This document shows, one piece after another, positions 1 to 12,676 of a stretch of 64,000 nucleotides of DNA. Position 1 is the first letter of the stretch, and every line of letters begins with the position of its first letter. This DNA comes from Limnoperna fortunei. Its lineage: Eukaryota > Mollusca > Bivalvia > Mytilida > Modiolidae. The stretch lies in contig OX104122.1 in the NCBI GenBank assembly GCA_944474755.1, forward strand, positions 10,302,641 through 10,366,640, given 5' to 3'. The notes below the pieces were generated by a model. The model searched no databases. It saw nothing but the letters and a program-made list of their open reading frames with translations, and was not told the origin of the DNA. The position numbers were made by a program, and so were the translations under genes.

Positions 1-479
1 TAACAATAATATGAATACCATAAAATTACCAGAAACCTGCGAATAAAAAAAAATAATTTAAATAATTTAAGAAAATAAAATCCGTCCTTTATTCCTCTCA
101 TTTGTACAGGTGAGACAGTATGGCGGATGTGTATTGCAAGTTCGGTCCGTGTATTGATTGTTCTATATTCTACCGATCTTCAAATTAAAAAAAAAATACT
201 TAACGGCAACTTTAAAATTTTATTTTAATAATTTGTATAGTAATAATTTTTAAATATACGCCTTTTCTGAAATAAAGTTGTATTCACGTTCATGCCTTTT
301 TTTTGGGGCGGGGGGGGGGGGGGGGATATTCGTACATATTTATTTTGGACAAGAATTAGCTTAATACATAAATATATAGATTTATAACCATTGTCATAAA
401 TCTACAGAACAGTATATGCAGAGTAACTGATGATCGTTATCAACAACATTGCCAGAGGGCTTAAAATCGGCCCAGGGAT

Positions 480-655
480 CCAATCAACAAAAAACCTCAA
501 TCTCCGGGAAAACCTTAATCTCCGAGGGAAAACCTTTATTTCCCGATGACAACCCCAATTTAAAAAACCAACACTGAATTTTAACGGGATTCCTAAAAAA
601 ATTAGGTTTTCCCTCGGAGATTAAGATTTTCTGCGGGAATAAAGGTTTTGGTGTT
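480..655. repeat. Interleaved inverted words (CTCCGAGGGAAAACC)
   Basis: ACCTTAATCTCCGAGGGAAA (512-531) faces TTTCCCTCGGAGATTAAG (607-624), and CCTTTATTTCCCG (533-545) faces CGGGAATAAAGG (634-645). The order is A-B-A'-B', not nested. A 23-bp G-rich tract lies at 306-326. The rest of 1-720 shows nothing. Confidence 0.6.
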
Positions 656-729
656 TGTAGTGACAGGCGCCTATTTCACAAAGTTGAATGAAGTCAATTC
701 TAAATACACATTTACCTTGGACAATGGCG

Positions 730-1450
730 TTTTAAACTATAACAATTAATATAACAGGTTTATATAAAAAAAAGTAGTGATGTGCTTCTGAGCTAGTTAT
801 ACAAATGTTCTTGTTACGTCTTTTCCATGTTTTCCAAACGTTAACTCCAGTCATATCTTCATTCCCGACATTTTTCATATTGTACAGAAATACCATTTGT
901 GTCAACATTTGGAGAGTTATTTCAGCTCGGGTGATTTTCTGAGAAAGTCTAACTGGAAGAAAATAGTAACACTCGCTATTAACTCCACCCAACAAGGATT
1001 ATGGCAAACTCGTATTATTTCCGACCGTGATTTCTCGAGATTCCACCAAATACATTCAAGCGTAGCTGTCGCTAATATATAGAATGGCCTCCGTCAACAT
1101 CTGAAATCCGGACTTCTTTCTTGATCGCTAAGTTAATCGTCACAATTCCTACTTCTTACAATAATGACTGTAAATTATGTCATAAAAGCTTTTCAGACGT
1201 AATGATGCATTCGTTCTGTGAGTGCTCTTTCACAAAGAGACCAAAGAGACACTTTCTTCGAACTTTCACTTAGATTTGTATGTTGAGTTAAGATGTTACG
1301 ACTCAACGTCTCTATATTGTGTACTACTCGGAAAAGCGCCCTCTACTGATTTTGAAGACTTTGGTTTATCCGAATTTCGTGCCCTGTGCTTCACACATGT
1401 CATCCGAGCTGCTGCCGAATACAACCGTATGCTAAAAAGCATTTTATAGA
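730..1450 (+). pseudogene. Decayed LINE reverse-transcriptase C-terminus
   Basis: A + strand frame gives FIPDIFHIVQKYHL, then NWKKIVTLAINSTQQGLWQT and RDFSRFHQIH. After frame breaks it gives LCHKSFSDVMMHSFCEC, a zinc-knuckle-like C..C...H..C. This arrangement is the tail of non-LTR retrotransposon proteins common in bivalves. Internal stops (for example at 1081) and shifts show it is dead, and no start or RT catalytic core is present. It belongs to a different LINE type from the next relic. Confidence 0.5.
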
Positions 1451-1544
1451 TACCTAATAACGACGTTGTTAGCAAGACATGGTGCTCAAGGCATATTCAT
1501 AACTTCAGTGTTAATTACGGATATATGTACTAAAGACTGATATT

Positions 1545-2545
1545 TATATATCGCATATATCGCTTTTGTAAAAGTATTCTAAAACTTAAGCCATCAACAC
1601 AAAACAATGTTGTGTATGGCGAATTAGGGAGATATCCTATTATTTTAGCAATTCAAATCAGAATGATAAAGTTTTGGTGTCGTTTAGTAAATGGAGATGA
1701 AAATAAATTTTCTACAATATTGTATAGGTTACTATATGTATACTCAAATGTTTATGGTTTTGATATTAAGTGGATAACTTTTATAAAGAATATTTTTGAT
1801 AATTGTGGTCTATCAAATGTTTGGAGATCACAAAATTTCTACTCTTCTCTTTGGATAGAAAAATGCATTACTCAGCGTTTAAAAGATCAATTTTTCCAAA
1901 ACTGGTCTGCAGATATTTTTAACTCACCAAAAACTATTTGTTATCGTTTATATAAATCGGAATTCTGTTTTGAAAAATATTTAATAGATTTACCTTGTTA
2001 TCTTTCACAAATTCTGTGCAAATTTAGATGTGGATGTCATCACCTGCCAATTGAGGCAGGGCGATGGCAAGTGATTCCAAGACAAAATAGAATATGTATA
2101 TTATGTAATTCACATGAAATCGGTGATGAGTACCATTACATTATGATCTGTAAATTTTTTAAAAAAGATAGAAAAGAATTATTACCAGATTATTGTCAAT
2201 CAAACGCAAATACTTTAAAATTTGCCAATCTTTTTGCTTCACATGAAAAGGACATACTTTGTAAACTTTCTAAATTTGTGAAAATAATTTTAACAAAGGT
2301 CGCACCTCCAGGTTAAATGTATTATATATGTAATGTTTGCACATGCAATCTAATCTATGTAAATTATACCAATTGTGTTTATTTTCTCTGTAACTCTGTA
2401 GTTTATGAGAATAAAGTATTCAAGTACATTATAGCTATAACTTTTATTTATTCATACTACACATGTATATTATTAATTCACTTATTTGTTTATTGTAATC
2501 TCTGTTTAGAGGAAATAAAGAATTGATTGATTGATTGATTGATTG
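1545..2545 (+). mobile_element. 5'-truncated LINE, C-terminal end with 3' tail
   Basis: The open frame runs from about 1552 through LKPSTQNNVVYGELGRYP to a stop at 2314-2316. It contains CRFRCGCHHLPIEAGR-type residues and a zinc knuckle (CILCNS...DEYHYIMIC). This is the region after the RT domain in many molluscan LINEs. The 3' UTR ends AAATAAAGAATTGATTGATT with a run of TTGA units, a typical LINE tail. Only the last ~1 kb is present, so it cannot move by itself. The frame is intact over 230 codons, which suggests a fairly young insertion. Confidence 0.75.
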
Positions 2546-2549
2546 ATTG

Positions 2550-3440
2550 AGCAAACAATAAAATATGCAGTTACTTACGTTTGTTATAACATTAACAAAA
2601 CAAATCGGAATAAAATTATATTTGAAGACTCATATCATATAACATTGTATAAAATAATCGCCCGAATTTACACCACAGCGTGTTTGGTTTTTTTGTTTTG
2701 TTTTTTGTCTTTTTTTGCGCGCCAATACGAACGTCTGTTTGATGACTTAAGGTTTTGTCGTAATATAATAGAAATTATAAGGATGCTACTAAAGTCTTTT
2801 CTACAACAAAAGTTGATGATGTGTCAGTCTTTTAACACCGAAACGACTATTAAGGTTGATTCTTTATCACGATTGTATTTTTTCAACACACGTGGCTCAA
2901 CACCAAATAGTACATGTAGTATAAAATCATTCGTAGATCGATATATTCTGCGACATTTATATTAAGTGATAATTTCGAAAATTTGAAAAATCTAAATGTA
3001 AAATATTGTAAGTCGTATTGATTTAAAACGAATTCCTCGCATTTATTGTGTATTTCTTTGCAAGTCTCGTATTTATTGTGTTATTTGCTATTTTATCCTT
3101 AAAAATTAAGCGGCGTGTTCAACTGTTAATTATAAAATTAGACAATACACAAGTTTATTGAAATGTTTGAGAGCACGTGCTTACTAAGGGTAATCGATCG
3201 ATTTAAGATGTGACATAATTTACATCCGGTAAACGGTTAAAACATTAATCAGAGGCGCTGACAAGGAAATTTTGACGATAGAATAGCAAAGATGTAAATA
3301 TTTTCACAATTTTATGGGCAAAATGCGGTGTTCACTTTAAGGGATATCAGTGACAATAAACTATAAGGTATTCTCGTATTCTGAATAGATTAGCAAAAAC
3401 GCAGATTAATTTCGTTCTCGAACAAACGTATTAAAACGGC
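2550..3440. other. AT-rich DNA without recognisable genes
   Basis: A 140-codon open stretch follows the LINE tail (2543-2965), but it has no recognisable domain and biased, phenylalanine-rich composition; taken as chance. Confidence 0.6.
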
Positions 3441-3441
3441 A

Positions 3442-4044
3442 TATTCTAATATGGCGTCCTGCTTTAGCTATGTAAACAAAGCCGTGTCAAAATTCCAATA
3501 AGTTTACTTCGCACATGCGTAAACTGCGTGTTAAGTGTAAATGTAAAAACTGACTTACAAATGCCGTTTGTTATGTGTTATCCATAATTATCGTTATTGT
3601 TAATAATTTAGTTATTTTTAGTCTGAATTCTGAGATTTATATGATTTAAACTACTCCCGATACATTATTTTTTTTTAACAATTCTACATTCGAATTAATA
3701 TGACGTCACAATTAGAATTCCAACGTCATATTACGCTGAACTGAAAATTTCAAACTGGAACGATGCAATTTCGTTAAGATTTCTCAATATTTTTGTTTAA
3801 AAGGTACGTACATTCAATAAAATGACGAGAAAATATGTTTATGTCAATTTTATTTGCTTTAACATACTGTTTTGGGAAATATCGTATTAGTTTCAAAAAA
3901 ACAATATTACCACTGAAAGCGTCCTCTTAGAACCGCTTCGAAATTTTAAAACATTGAAACTATCGCTCGGTATAAAATATTGACAAATATAAGGTCTGAC
4001 CATGTTCTAATTCCCATAAAGCCCGCTCGCAATAATCTATTTCT
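3442..4044 (-). mobile_element. Foldback-type dispersed element, copy 1
   Basis: This is an inverted, diverged copy of 40807-41499. Shared landmarks in reverse order are TATTCTAATATGGCGTCCTG, GACACGGC/GCCGTGTC, ATATGACGTCACAATTAGAA, AAGCGTCCTCTTAGAACCGC and GAACATGGTCAGACC. It lacks the second arm of the terminal hairpin that copy 2 has. No coding capacity seen. Confidence 0.6.
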
Positions 4045-4315
4045 TAATTTTTAACACAAACCTCTAAATTAAATCGCAACATTTTAATTTTTTTCCTTGT
4101 GTAAGCATGAAAGGAAATCCACCGTGGTCAACACGGTGGGTCACAATATGTAGTGGACATGGTGGACAGAACATGTATCTTTTCTCATAAAGACAACACT
4201 TGTTGGTGCAGAGAAGGTGTAACATAAATAACAAATAATATAGAGACTATTTACAATATATACAGAAGAAAAAACAAACACAGAGAATCACTGCATGGGC
4301 GGAAGTGAGAAAAGA

Positions 4316-4975
4316 TCAGCCAGGAGTTCCAATGCTTCTGTTTATATGTTTAATAAAGTTACACAGTTTATATAGTATTCTTTGCTTTCTGGTCGACATC
4401 AGTTGAGAGAACTTTAAAACATTTGGTTTAGTTTGAAAGTATTTTGGTAGGAATTGTTTTCGTTTTTCAAGCAGAGAGGAACACTCAAGGACGTAATGGT
4501 ATTCATCCCCTAATTTCTGGCAGTTACACAAAGGACAATACCTATTTAATCTATCTATATTCATGCATCTACCAGTTTCTATTGGAGGATGATGATTTGC
4601 TGTTCTAAATCTACAAAGTGCTGTAGCTGCAGAATGGGAAAGACGACTTAAATATTCCTCAAATTCAAAGTTTTTTTTAAATAATTTATAGTTAATTGCT
4701 TTTGGTGATTCATTAAGACACGCATGCCATTTCTGAATAAAGTTATCAATGAGACGTTGCTTTACAATACCTTTAATCCATTCGTGATTATTAATTGTTT
4801 CAATTCCCCATAAATACGATAGGCCGCACTCATTCAACGTTGATTTAATAAAATTAACCCAGTAAAATAATTTACTTTCTTCATTTAGTTTTCTAGAAAG
4901 TTTGTATAAAATATATGCAAATTTTGTCTCTTTATCGATTAGTAAACGTACCCAAAATGAAATCATCCTACAATT
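4316..4975 (-). mobile_element. LINE C-terminal fragment, related to the 1.5-2.5 kb copy
   Basis: The - strand frame reads MISFWVRLLIDKETKFAYIL, then LCRFRTANHHPPIETGR and CPLCNCQKLGDEYHYVLEC, ending NRSIGTPG. It is the same protein region as the element at 1545-2545 but clearly diverged in sequence, so an independent insertion of the same LINE group. The 5' part is cut at about 4975. Confidence 0.7.
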
Positions 4976-5340
4976 TATCGCAGAATACCACGGTGGCCTA
5001 TGGTAGTGAATACCACGACCACGTTATATAGTGGGCAATATAAAAAACACATTGTCACGTCTATATAAATAAATTCAAACAATAGAATAACTGAACAATT
5101 TTTGTAACTGACCATTTTTGAAAAAAGAGATCAACACAAAAACTGTTAGTTTCCCATGGAGTAATATATGTCAAATGGCGCGCGTCTCCAAAACGATCAA
5201 ATATATTATCCACCCTCTGATAGAACATATTTTCCAGCCAATGAAAAGTCAGCATTCTCGCAAAATTTATTTCTAGTTTTATAACATAAAACCTCCTATT
5301 TCACGTTTTTATTTATCATTTTCATTTGTCTTTTCATTTT

Positions 5341-5680
5341 TAGCCGAGTTGCAACGAAGTTGAACTCGGCTATTGTTATAATGATGGCGGGCGGGCGGGC
5401 GTCAACAATTGGTTTCCGGATCATAACTCAGAAAGTTGTGAACCGATTTTAATGAAACTTTAGGATATTGTTACATAATATAATAGGAGGATCCCTATTG
5501 ATTTTGGGGTAAATCCGTTCAAGTTCAATGTCACAGCGACAGAAAAACAACGTTAGAAGATTTCTTGAATTAGTGGTTTCCGGACCATAACTCAAAAAGT
5601 TCTCGACCGATTTTAATGAAAGTTTTGGTTAATAAAATACGGCAACTCGGCTGTTGCACCCCTTTGCATATCGATTTTGT
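5341..5680 (+). repeat. Dispersed repeat starting TAGCCGAGTTGCAACGAAG
   Basis: Short hairpin TAGCCGAGTT/AACTCGGCTA, a GGCGGGCGGGCGGGCG tract, and two subunits with GGTTTCCGGATCATAACTCA and ACCGATTTTAATGAAA. It ends near CAACTCGGCTGTTGCACC. Confidence 0.6.
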
Positions 5681-6375
5681 ATTATTTGAAATGTGAGGTT
5701 TTATCTGTCAGTTGAAATTTCTCTGAGCTAAATTTTTTGAGAAGTTTGGTATATTTGAACATGTAAAATATAATGAAACTGATATAAACACAAAGACGAT
5801 ACCTGTTTTCAATAAATTTAACTATGTTCACTTAAGTAATCCATGTTTGAAATATCCAGGCGAAATTTTACTGAGAGCTGACATTTTGAATTGAAAGGTA
5901 AATCAAAATTACGGAATCAATTTGTATTTTATTGCGGAACGAATACAATTTGTCATTATTGCAACAAATGAAAAATTTGTTTCGTCAAAAACAAATCCAA
6001 AATATAGATTGAAATAGTGTCTGCCATTCAACGTAATGGGAGTAAAGGGGTAAATGAAATAAAGCTTCAAACATGACTTTAAACGTCCTCGATATTATAA
6101 GGGGAGACAATTTTTAGAAAATTTAGATATTTTTCTTTTATTTTAGCATTGTTTGCATGGGTATCCAAACTTTTTTAATATAAAACTTAACCTAAACATT
6201 CCGCACGATTTTCTTGCAGAATTTGCGCACAGAAAAATGCGTTTAAAGATGAAACCTCGAATTTCATTAAAAACATAAAATATCAATATCCAATAAAAAA
6301 TGTTGAAAATAAACATGAAATGAGAGTTTTATTAATGAAACTTCCATTAATGATCCTTCCCTATAACACTAACAG

Positions 6376-7043
6376 GTACCCATGGACAGGAGCCCTCCCT
6401 ATCAGAGGTACCAATTGACAAGACCCCTTCCTATCACAGATACCTGTAGACACCCATGGACAGGACCCATTCATATAATAGATAAACGTGGACAGGTCCC
6501 CTTCCTTATCACAGGTACACATGGATGGTACCCTTCCCTATCACAGGCACCCATGGACAGGACCCTTCCCTATCACAGGTACCCATGGACAGGACCTCCC
6601 TATCACAGATACCTGTGGACATGTCTCCTTCCTTATCACAGGTACATGTACACATGGACAGTCCCCCCTCCAAATCACAGGTACCCATGGACAGGAGCCC
6701 TTACCTATCACAGGCACCCATGGACAGGACCCCTCCCTATTGCAGGTACCTGTGGACATGACCCATCCCTATCACAGCTACCCATGGATAGGACCCCTTC
6801 CCTATCACAGATACCTGTGGACATGACCCCTCCATATCCCAGGTACCCATGGACAGGCGCCCTCCCTATCACAAGTACATGTACCAATAGACATGACCCC
6901 TCCCTATCAGATACCCGTGGACATGACCCCCTCCCTATCACAGGTACCTGTGGACATTACCACTTTCTATCACATCTACCTGTGGACATGACCCCTCCCT
7001 ATCAGAGGTACCCATAGACAGGACCCCCTCACTATCACAGGTA
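6376..7043. repeat. ~31-bp minisatellite (CCATGGACAGGACCC...)
   Basis: About 20 imperfect copies of a 30-33-bp unit built from TCCCTATCACAGGTACC and CATGGACAGGACCC. Several frames on both strands are open because the unit lacks stops; these are not genes. Confidence 0.9.
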
Positions 7044-7044
7044 C

Positions 7045-10000
7045 TTAAGGCTTAAAATTATATTCTGGTCTTTGTTGTATTGACTGAAATAGAAACAAAA
7101 AAAAAATAGGTTTTCAGGCATGCACACTATTGCATAAATTCGTGAGGTGACAAGTTGAACTGTGAATTGTACCAGGTCAGCCTCTATCTCGGACTTCCAG
7201 GATTGCCATAAATCAAATTGTTAACGTTGTTGAAACCACTAAAGACGTCGTTTATTATTCAGTGATACTTGTAGGATTTTTTATGGTGAGTCCTGGACTC
7301 ATCACTTTTGAAAGTTGCGAGTCCCAAAAAAAAATTCACACATATCGCAGATGAGTCCAGATATAATATTGCTTGTAGAATGATTATCTGATACTTTTTA
7401 TATCAGTAGTAGCTGGGTTTGGAAGTCTTTTGGAGTATGATTGAACTGCACTCATTACTAACATGCTGATGTTTGTCCATTAAAGAGAGACTTTGGTCTT
7501 TCCTGGATGGGGATGCTGACAATACTTTTTCCAAACAACTCATTACCCACCCACCCCCTTTTTCAGATCCTAGTCTACAGATTATCTTATTGAAATATAC
7601 AAAAATTAAAAGTTTATTAGATAACTGTAGATAATTAGATAATTAATGTTAATATTGAAGATATCTTTGTCATGTTTTTACCGGTCAAGAATTCTTACTT
7701 TAAAAAAAATTGTAAGGAGTGCAACTGCAAGTGCAAGGTTCCGACCGTGTATTAAAATTAGAAATGAGTGTATTGTCAACGCTTAATTTTAACCATAAAG
7801 AGTGTCCATCAACACTGCACGTTTATTGTTTAATAAACATCTTAATCATGTTAATTAAAGTATATTTGCCTCCCGAGTGATTGCTACCTGCTTAGAATCG
7901 GATGCAACTGAGGTAATAATCGATCACCATTTGTAAGAATATGTAATCACGAATACGAGACGGAATCGACGCAGACGCGTACTGGGACGCGTTAGATATT
8001 GAAAAGGTGTGTCCAGAACTAAAACAAAAAATGATATGGATTACACCCATATCCAGAGATGTTCGATTTATATGTTATAGGTGTATCCGATTTGGTTAAA
8101 TAGCTTTAAAAAAAAATTATTTAAAATTTCATCATATGCTGTAAAGGGTTACAAATATAGAAGATTGTGGAAGGCAAGAAACAATCATATTGGTTATAAT
8201 ACATTGTATCTCAACTTTGAGAAGAGTGCTGTAAAAAAGCAAGCATTAATTTATACACGTGTGCCCCCCCACCCCCCATACCATATGTGTTTTTATATTT
8301 CAACAGATTATTTTATTTACGTGTTTTCGATATTAACAGATTTACCGAGCATACAGTTAACATAAAATTGATAATTTACATACAACTGCGTGCACTTTGT
8401 TGTTTTGTTGTATATGTACATGTATTACAGAACGTTTATTGCCATTATGTATTGAAACCACTGCCTAAGATATAGAAATGTTTTTCTGCGAGCACCAAAG
8501 CAGTTATGCAATAATGTAAAAAAATTTAATATTAGATTTTTTTAAAATTAAATGTTTATAGTTTAAAATTTACTGAATAAGCAAAGTATAGTTTACAATT
8601 AGAGCCACAACTCTCTATCTATGTGTGTACTACGACGGACGCCCAAGAACAATAATACATTTAATTTAATATCACCATGTGTATAAAATAATTGCGAATT
8701 TGTATTTATTAAAGAAATTAATTAAAATTTCTTCCTCTTCGTCTTTTTTACAATTCATAAAAGCCCGCAAAAATCTAGGGTGTTAATATGCGTTTTAATT
8801 TGCCCTGTACTTCAAAAATAAATATTTAACATTTTCGATATAAAATTTTACAAACTGCCGCTCATCTAGAGCTATCGTTCTTAATACTTAAATTGCACTA
8901 TGAAATAATTATATAAACAAACAGACCGTAAAATCTAATAATAATTGTACACAATTTGAAAGGTGTATTGCCAATCAACAGAATTACGATCACGTGACTT
9001 GCTTTTTCGAGAGGTGAAGTGTCATGAGGTCAAAGTTTAAAAAGTGAATATAATACCTACTGCGTCGGAAAAAGCAAAGTGTAGGAACGACAAATGTTTA
9101 CCGTACAATAACAATACATTGACCTTTTCGAAATATCACATAGTCATGTGGTTCTGTGGAAAAAAAGGGGAGGGTAAGATCGTCAAAAACAATAATTTCT
9201 AAAATTATTTTCAACTATAATACACTGTTGACGACCTTTATTCGAATGTAACTGAATAATTGTTTTTCTATTGTATTATTATATATTTTTTTCAAAATTT
9301 CGTTTAGCTTTTTAAAATTTCTATTTGTTTAAAGGACTTCATATACGATCTTTATAGAGGTATGTTTAATCTAATAAGTATCTAAATATAACTTCCTTCT
9401 TTAAATAGTTTAACATTAAAAAATTTAAATCTTGAATTAAATAAAAAAACCTTTTAGTGTTTTTTTGTTATAAAGAAATTTATTTTCCCTACCAAAATCT
9501 ATGACATTTTTCACTTATTTAGAAATCTGATTTCCTAAATTACATGCTTTTTTTTTAAATCATATTTTCTTATACAAATAATAATCTAAATTAGCATTTT
9601 CGTGGCTAATTATGTGAATCCAAATGGTCTTTCATTTTAACCTTTCAAAATTCAGTGACATAAGTAAGCAATTAGCAAATAAACAAAGTACATCTAATTT
9701 CCAATTAACAATTACATCACAGAAATTTCTCTTACCCCCCCCCCCCCCCTTTCCCACCACCACGCACACACACACGCCTCGTCCTCGACCAATATCGTGC
9801 GAGAGAGTTTGGGATTTAGAAATCGTTAATAATCAAATCACATGGAAATTAAATTTAATGTTCAAGATTGATGAATTTTCTACATAAAGGTTTCATTTTC
9901 TACCCAATTATGAAATAATCCAGAAATAATACTGAAAATTATCGATCAAGGCTTTCTGGATGAGTGGTCACAAACGCGTTAAAAAGTGATCGGCTAATGA

Positions 10001-12650
10001 TGATGCACGAGGGGAACGTCATGCATTACGTAATACAACACAATTTTAAATACATTATTTTTATCAGGTCCCTGTTTTTATCAAATCATCTTGTGAATTC
10101 ATATAAAAACAAAAACATTCACATTCTATTATGTGAAGATTAGAAACTGCATAAAAATACAAAGCTTAAGTACCTTATAAATTCTGACATAACGAAAGAA
10201 ATAAAATAGAAAATTATCGATCAAGTCAAATTTATAATCATATACATTTTATATAAAGATACGAATGCAAAAAAAAATATACGAATATACGAAGCTTGCT
10301 CTATCAATCGTGAAATATATATAATCCAAACAAAACAAAATATATTATGATAAAATTGAACCGAACAAGTCTTTCTAACATATACATTACGTAATATAAC
10401 GTTACACAATCTAAAAATTATCTACCCCGGTAATTAATTGATAAAAGAAACACAAATATATACATGTTATTTTGTAAAGATAAGAATTCATTAAAACAAA
10501 TACTAAGCATACCCTATAAATCATGAAATAATCCAAGAAATAAAATTGAGGCGATGATCCTATCTAGCGAGGTCAAAAAGCGCATTAATATACAATTTTG
10601 TACATCTTTACTTCTTCTTATTAGATCAGGATAAAAAAATGTATTTTAAAGCTTGAAGGATTTAACAAAATACGAAAAACTGTAATTGAAATATTTTCAA
10701 TAATATTAAATTAGCCATTTTATCACTTACAACATGAACTATATTGTAGAGTATGGTTTTTACCTTTTAGCTCAATTTACCCGAAAACAATTATATATCA
10801 TTAAGAGATAATAAGAAGAGATCGAGCATATGAAAACGCGTACAATATGCATCTAGATTATTTATAAGTAATTTTTAAATATAGATAGACATATGAATAA
10901 AGACCGTCAAGTTATTTCTGCATTCTCAAAACACAATAAAAATCGTGAAGTTCGAAGATTGAACACATTTTAATTTTGCCCTAATGAGAAAAGCAAGACA
11001 TTAGTTGGTTCTTTACTTGAAATAAACAATCGATACAATATATTTTCTACACCCTGAAAATCCGAAAAAAAGTGTCACACTGTGTTACACCCGAAAGTCG
11101 GTACATCAAGGGGATTAATTTTAAGGTGGTGATAGATAACAACACTGTAATTCTCCAAGAAAATTTCGGTGATACACTGTGCAACACCGAGAAATATCTC
11201 TTATTTGAGTGTTTGAGTGACCATACATGTACACTCAGGGCGTAGTGTACAAGACATAACCCCTCAGAATGCACAGGATTGCAGGAAATTTCGTCTTTGA
11301 TTTCAAAATTTTATGGTTGGGCAAACGCCCCCAAGACCCCCCTTCTCACCTATTTTCCCATTTATTCTAAAAGATAATGACATGCCTGGCCTTTTGTGCT
11401 ATTCTCTATTAGTGATTGCAAAAAATAAACCAGTGCCTAATTCATTCTAATTTTAATTATCCACAAACGGAAGTTTTATGTGAATAATGATAATTTACTT
11501 ATTCATATTTCATGGAATGATTTTATTCATGAAAAAACTACATTTAACATTTAATATTTATTTTAAGCATTGCAGTAACTATTTTGTTATAATCAGCAAT
11601 GTCAAATGTTTTACTCGTTTCTTCCGAATCGGGGTTCTGACTACTTTTTGTCATGCTGGGCCAATAAAACCAACGGCATGGATACTTTTGGTTTCGCCAT
11701 GATGCCTGAACTGGTGGTAGTTATGTGTACCAGTAACAGGTTACCAGATTGGATCTCTTATATTATTCACAACACTGAATACTAGGCTGTGTTCTGATTG
11801 GGTCACTAGTGTTGGTTACATGTACAAATTTTTGTCTATAAGCTCCTGCAGCAATTAAATTTTAAAAATGAATTTTCTGTTCTTCCCCCTGTAGCAACAT
11901 CACACGAACAAAAAAAACATAAAACACAAATTAAAATAAAATTAAAAAAAAAACCAGAACTGTTCAAAAATTTAAATCTCTTAAATCTTTAAATCTAACA
12001 TTTATTCAAACTGTACATAATGGGCATATGTAGTTTAAATTTTTCCTGTTACCATGGAAACTGAACAGGGAATTTTTTGAAGTTACGTGTATTAATCATG
12101 TTAATAGCGTCAAATATATGGATACATGTATTTAAAAAAATATCTGTTAAATTCATAGTCAATGTAGACAATACATTTCTGTTAAAGAGGCAGTTGAAAA
12201 TGAAGACATTTTACAGATTATTGAAGTTAAATTTCAGGATACATGTATTAAACCTCCTGAATATACATGTAGCTGAAATATTGCTTGCTGGACGTTACAT
12301 AATAATCAATCAATACATGTATTTAAAATATCCGTTAAATTTGTAGTCAATCTAGAATATAAATGTCTGTAAGAGACAGTTTCCTTAATGTCATTATATT
12401 TAAGGTATTAAATAACATTGAAAGATATTTGTTAAAATGTACATTTCATCTTACAGAAATAGGTTATGTACTTTGGTCATGTGACCAGGGTCTGTTGCAC
12501 TAATGATGTCCTTGAGGTGGTGTGATGAAGCTATTTAAATCTTTTCCAGTTGATACCAGACTTTTGTCGTCTGCTTAAACAATTTGTTTTCTCAGCAGCA
12601 ATAAAGATGAATAACAAAGACAATATTGTTTACATTTTAGATTTAGAAGA
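7045..12650. other. AT-rich intergenic DNA upstream of the ROCO gene
   Basis: No exon, RNA gene or mobile element recognised. A C-tract with CACACA lies at 9737-9780. The promoter and 5' UTR of the ROCO gene must lie in or before this stretch, but no TATA box or other signal stands out. Confidence 0.6.
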
Positions 12651-12652
12651 AT

Positions 12653-12676
12653 ATGGACCAGTGGGAATTGAATAGA
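12653..12676 (+). CDS. First coding exon of the ROCO gene (MDQWELNR)
   Basis: The ATG at 12653 opens eight codons that end exactly at a consensus donor, AGA|GTAAGT, in phase 0. They join in frame to the next exon (GLYWAARGG...), so the protein would start eight residues before the first ankyrin helix, as is common in short-N-terminus ankyrin proteins. A TTTTAG at 12635-12640 could be an acceptor in the 5' UTR. If it is not used, an upstream ATG at 12607 would overlap this start in another frame. Chosen by phase, donor strength and position; no transcript evidence. Confidence 0.6.

Noticed and set aside
2543..2965. 140-codon frame after the LINE tail
   Set aside because: It starts within the TTGA tail, has no domain and no splice or codon signal; chance.
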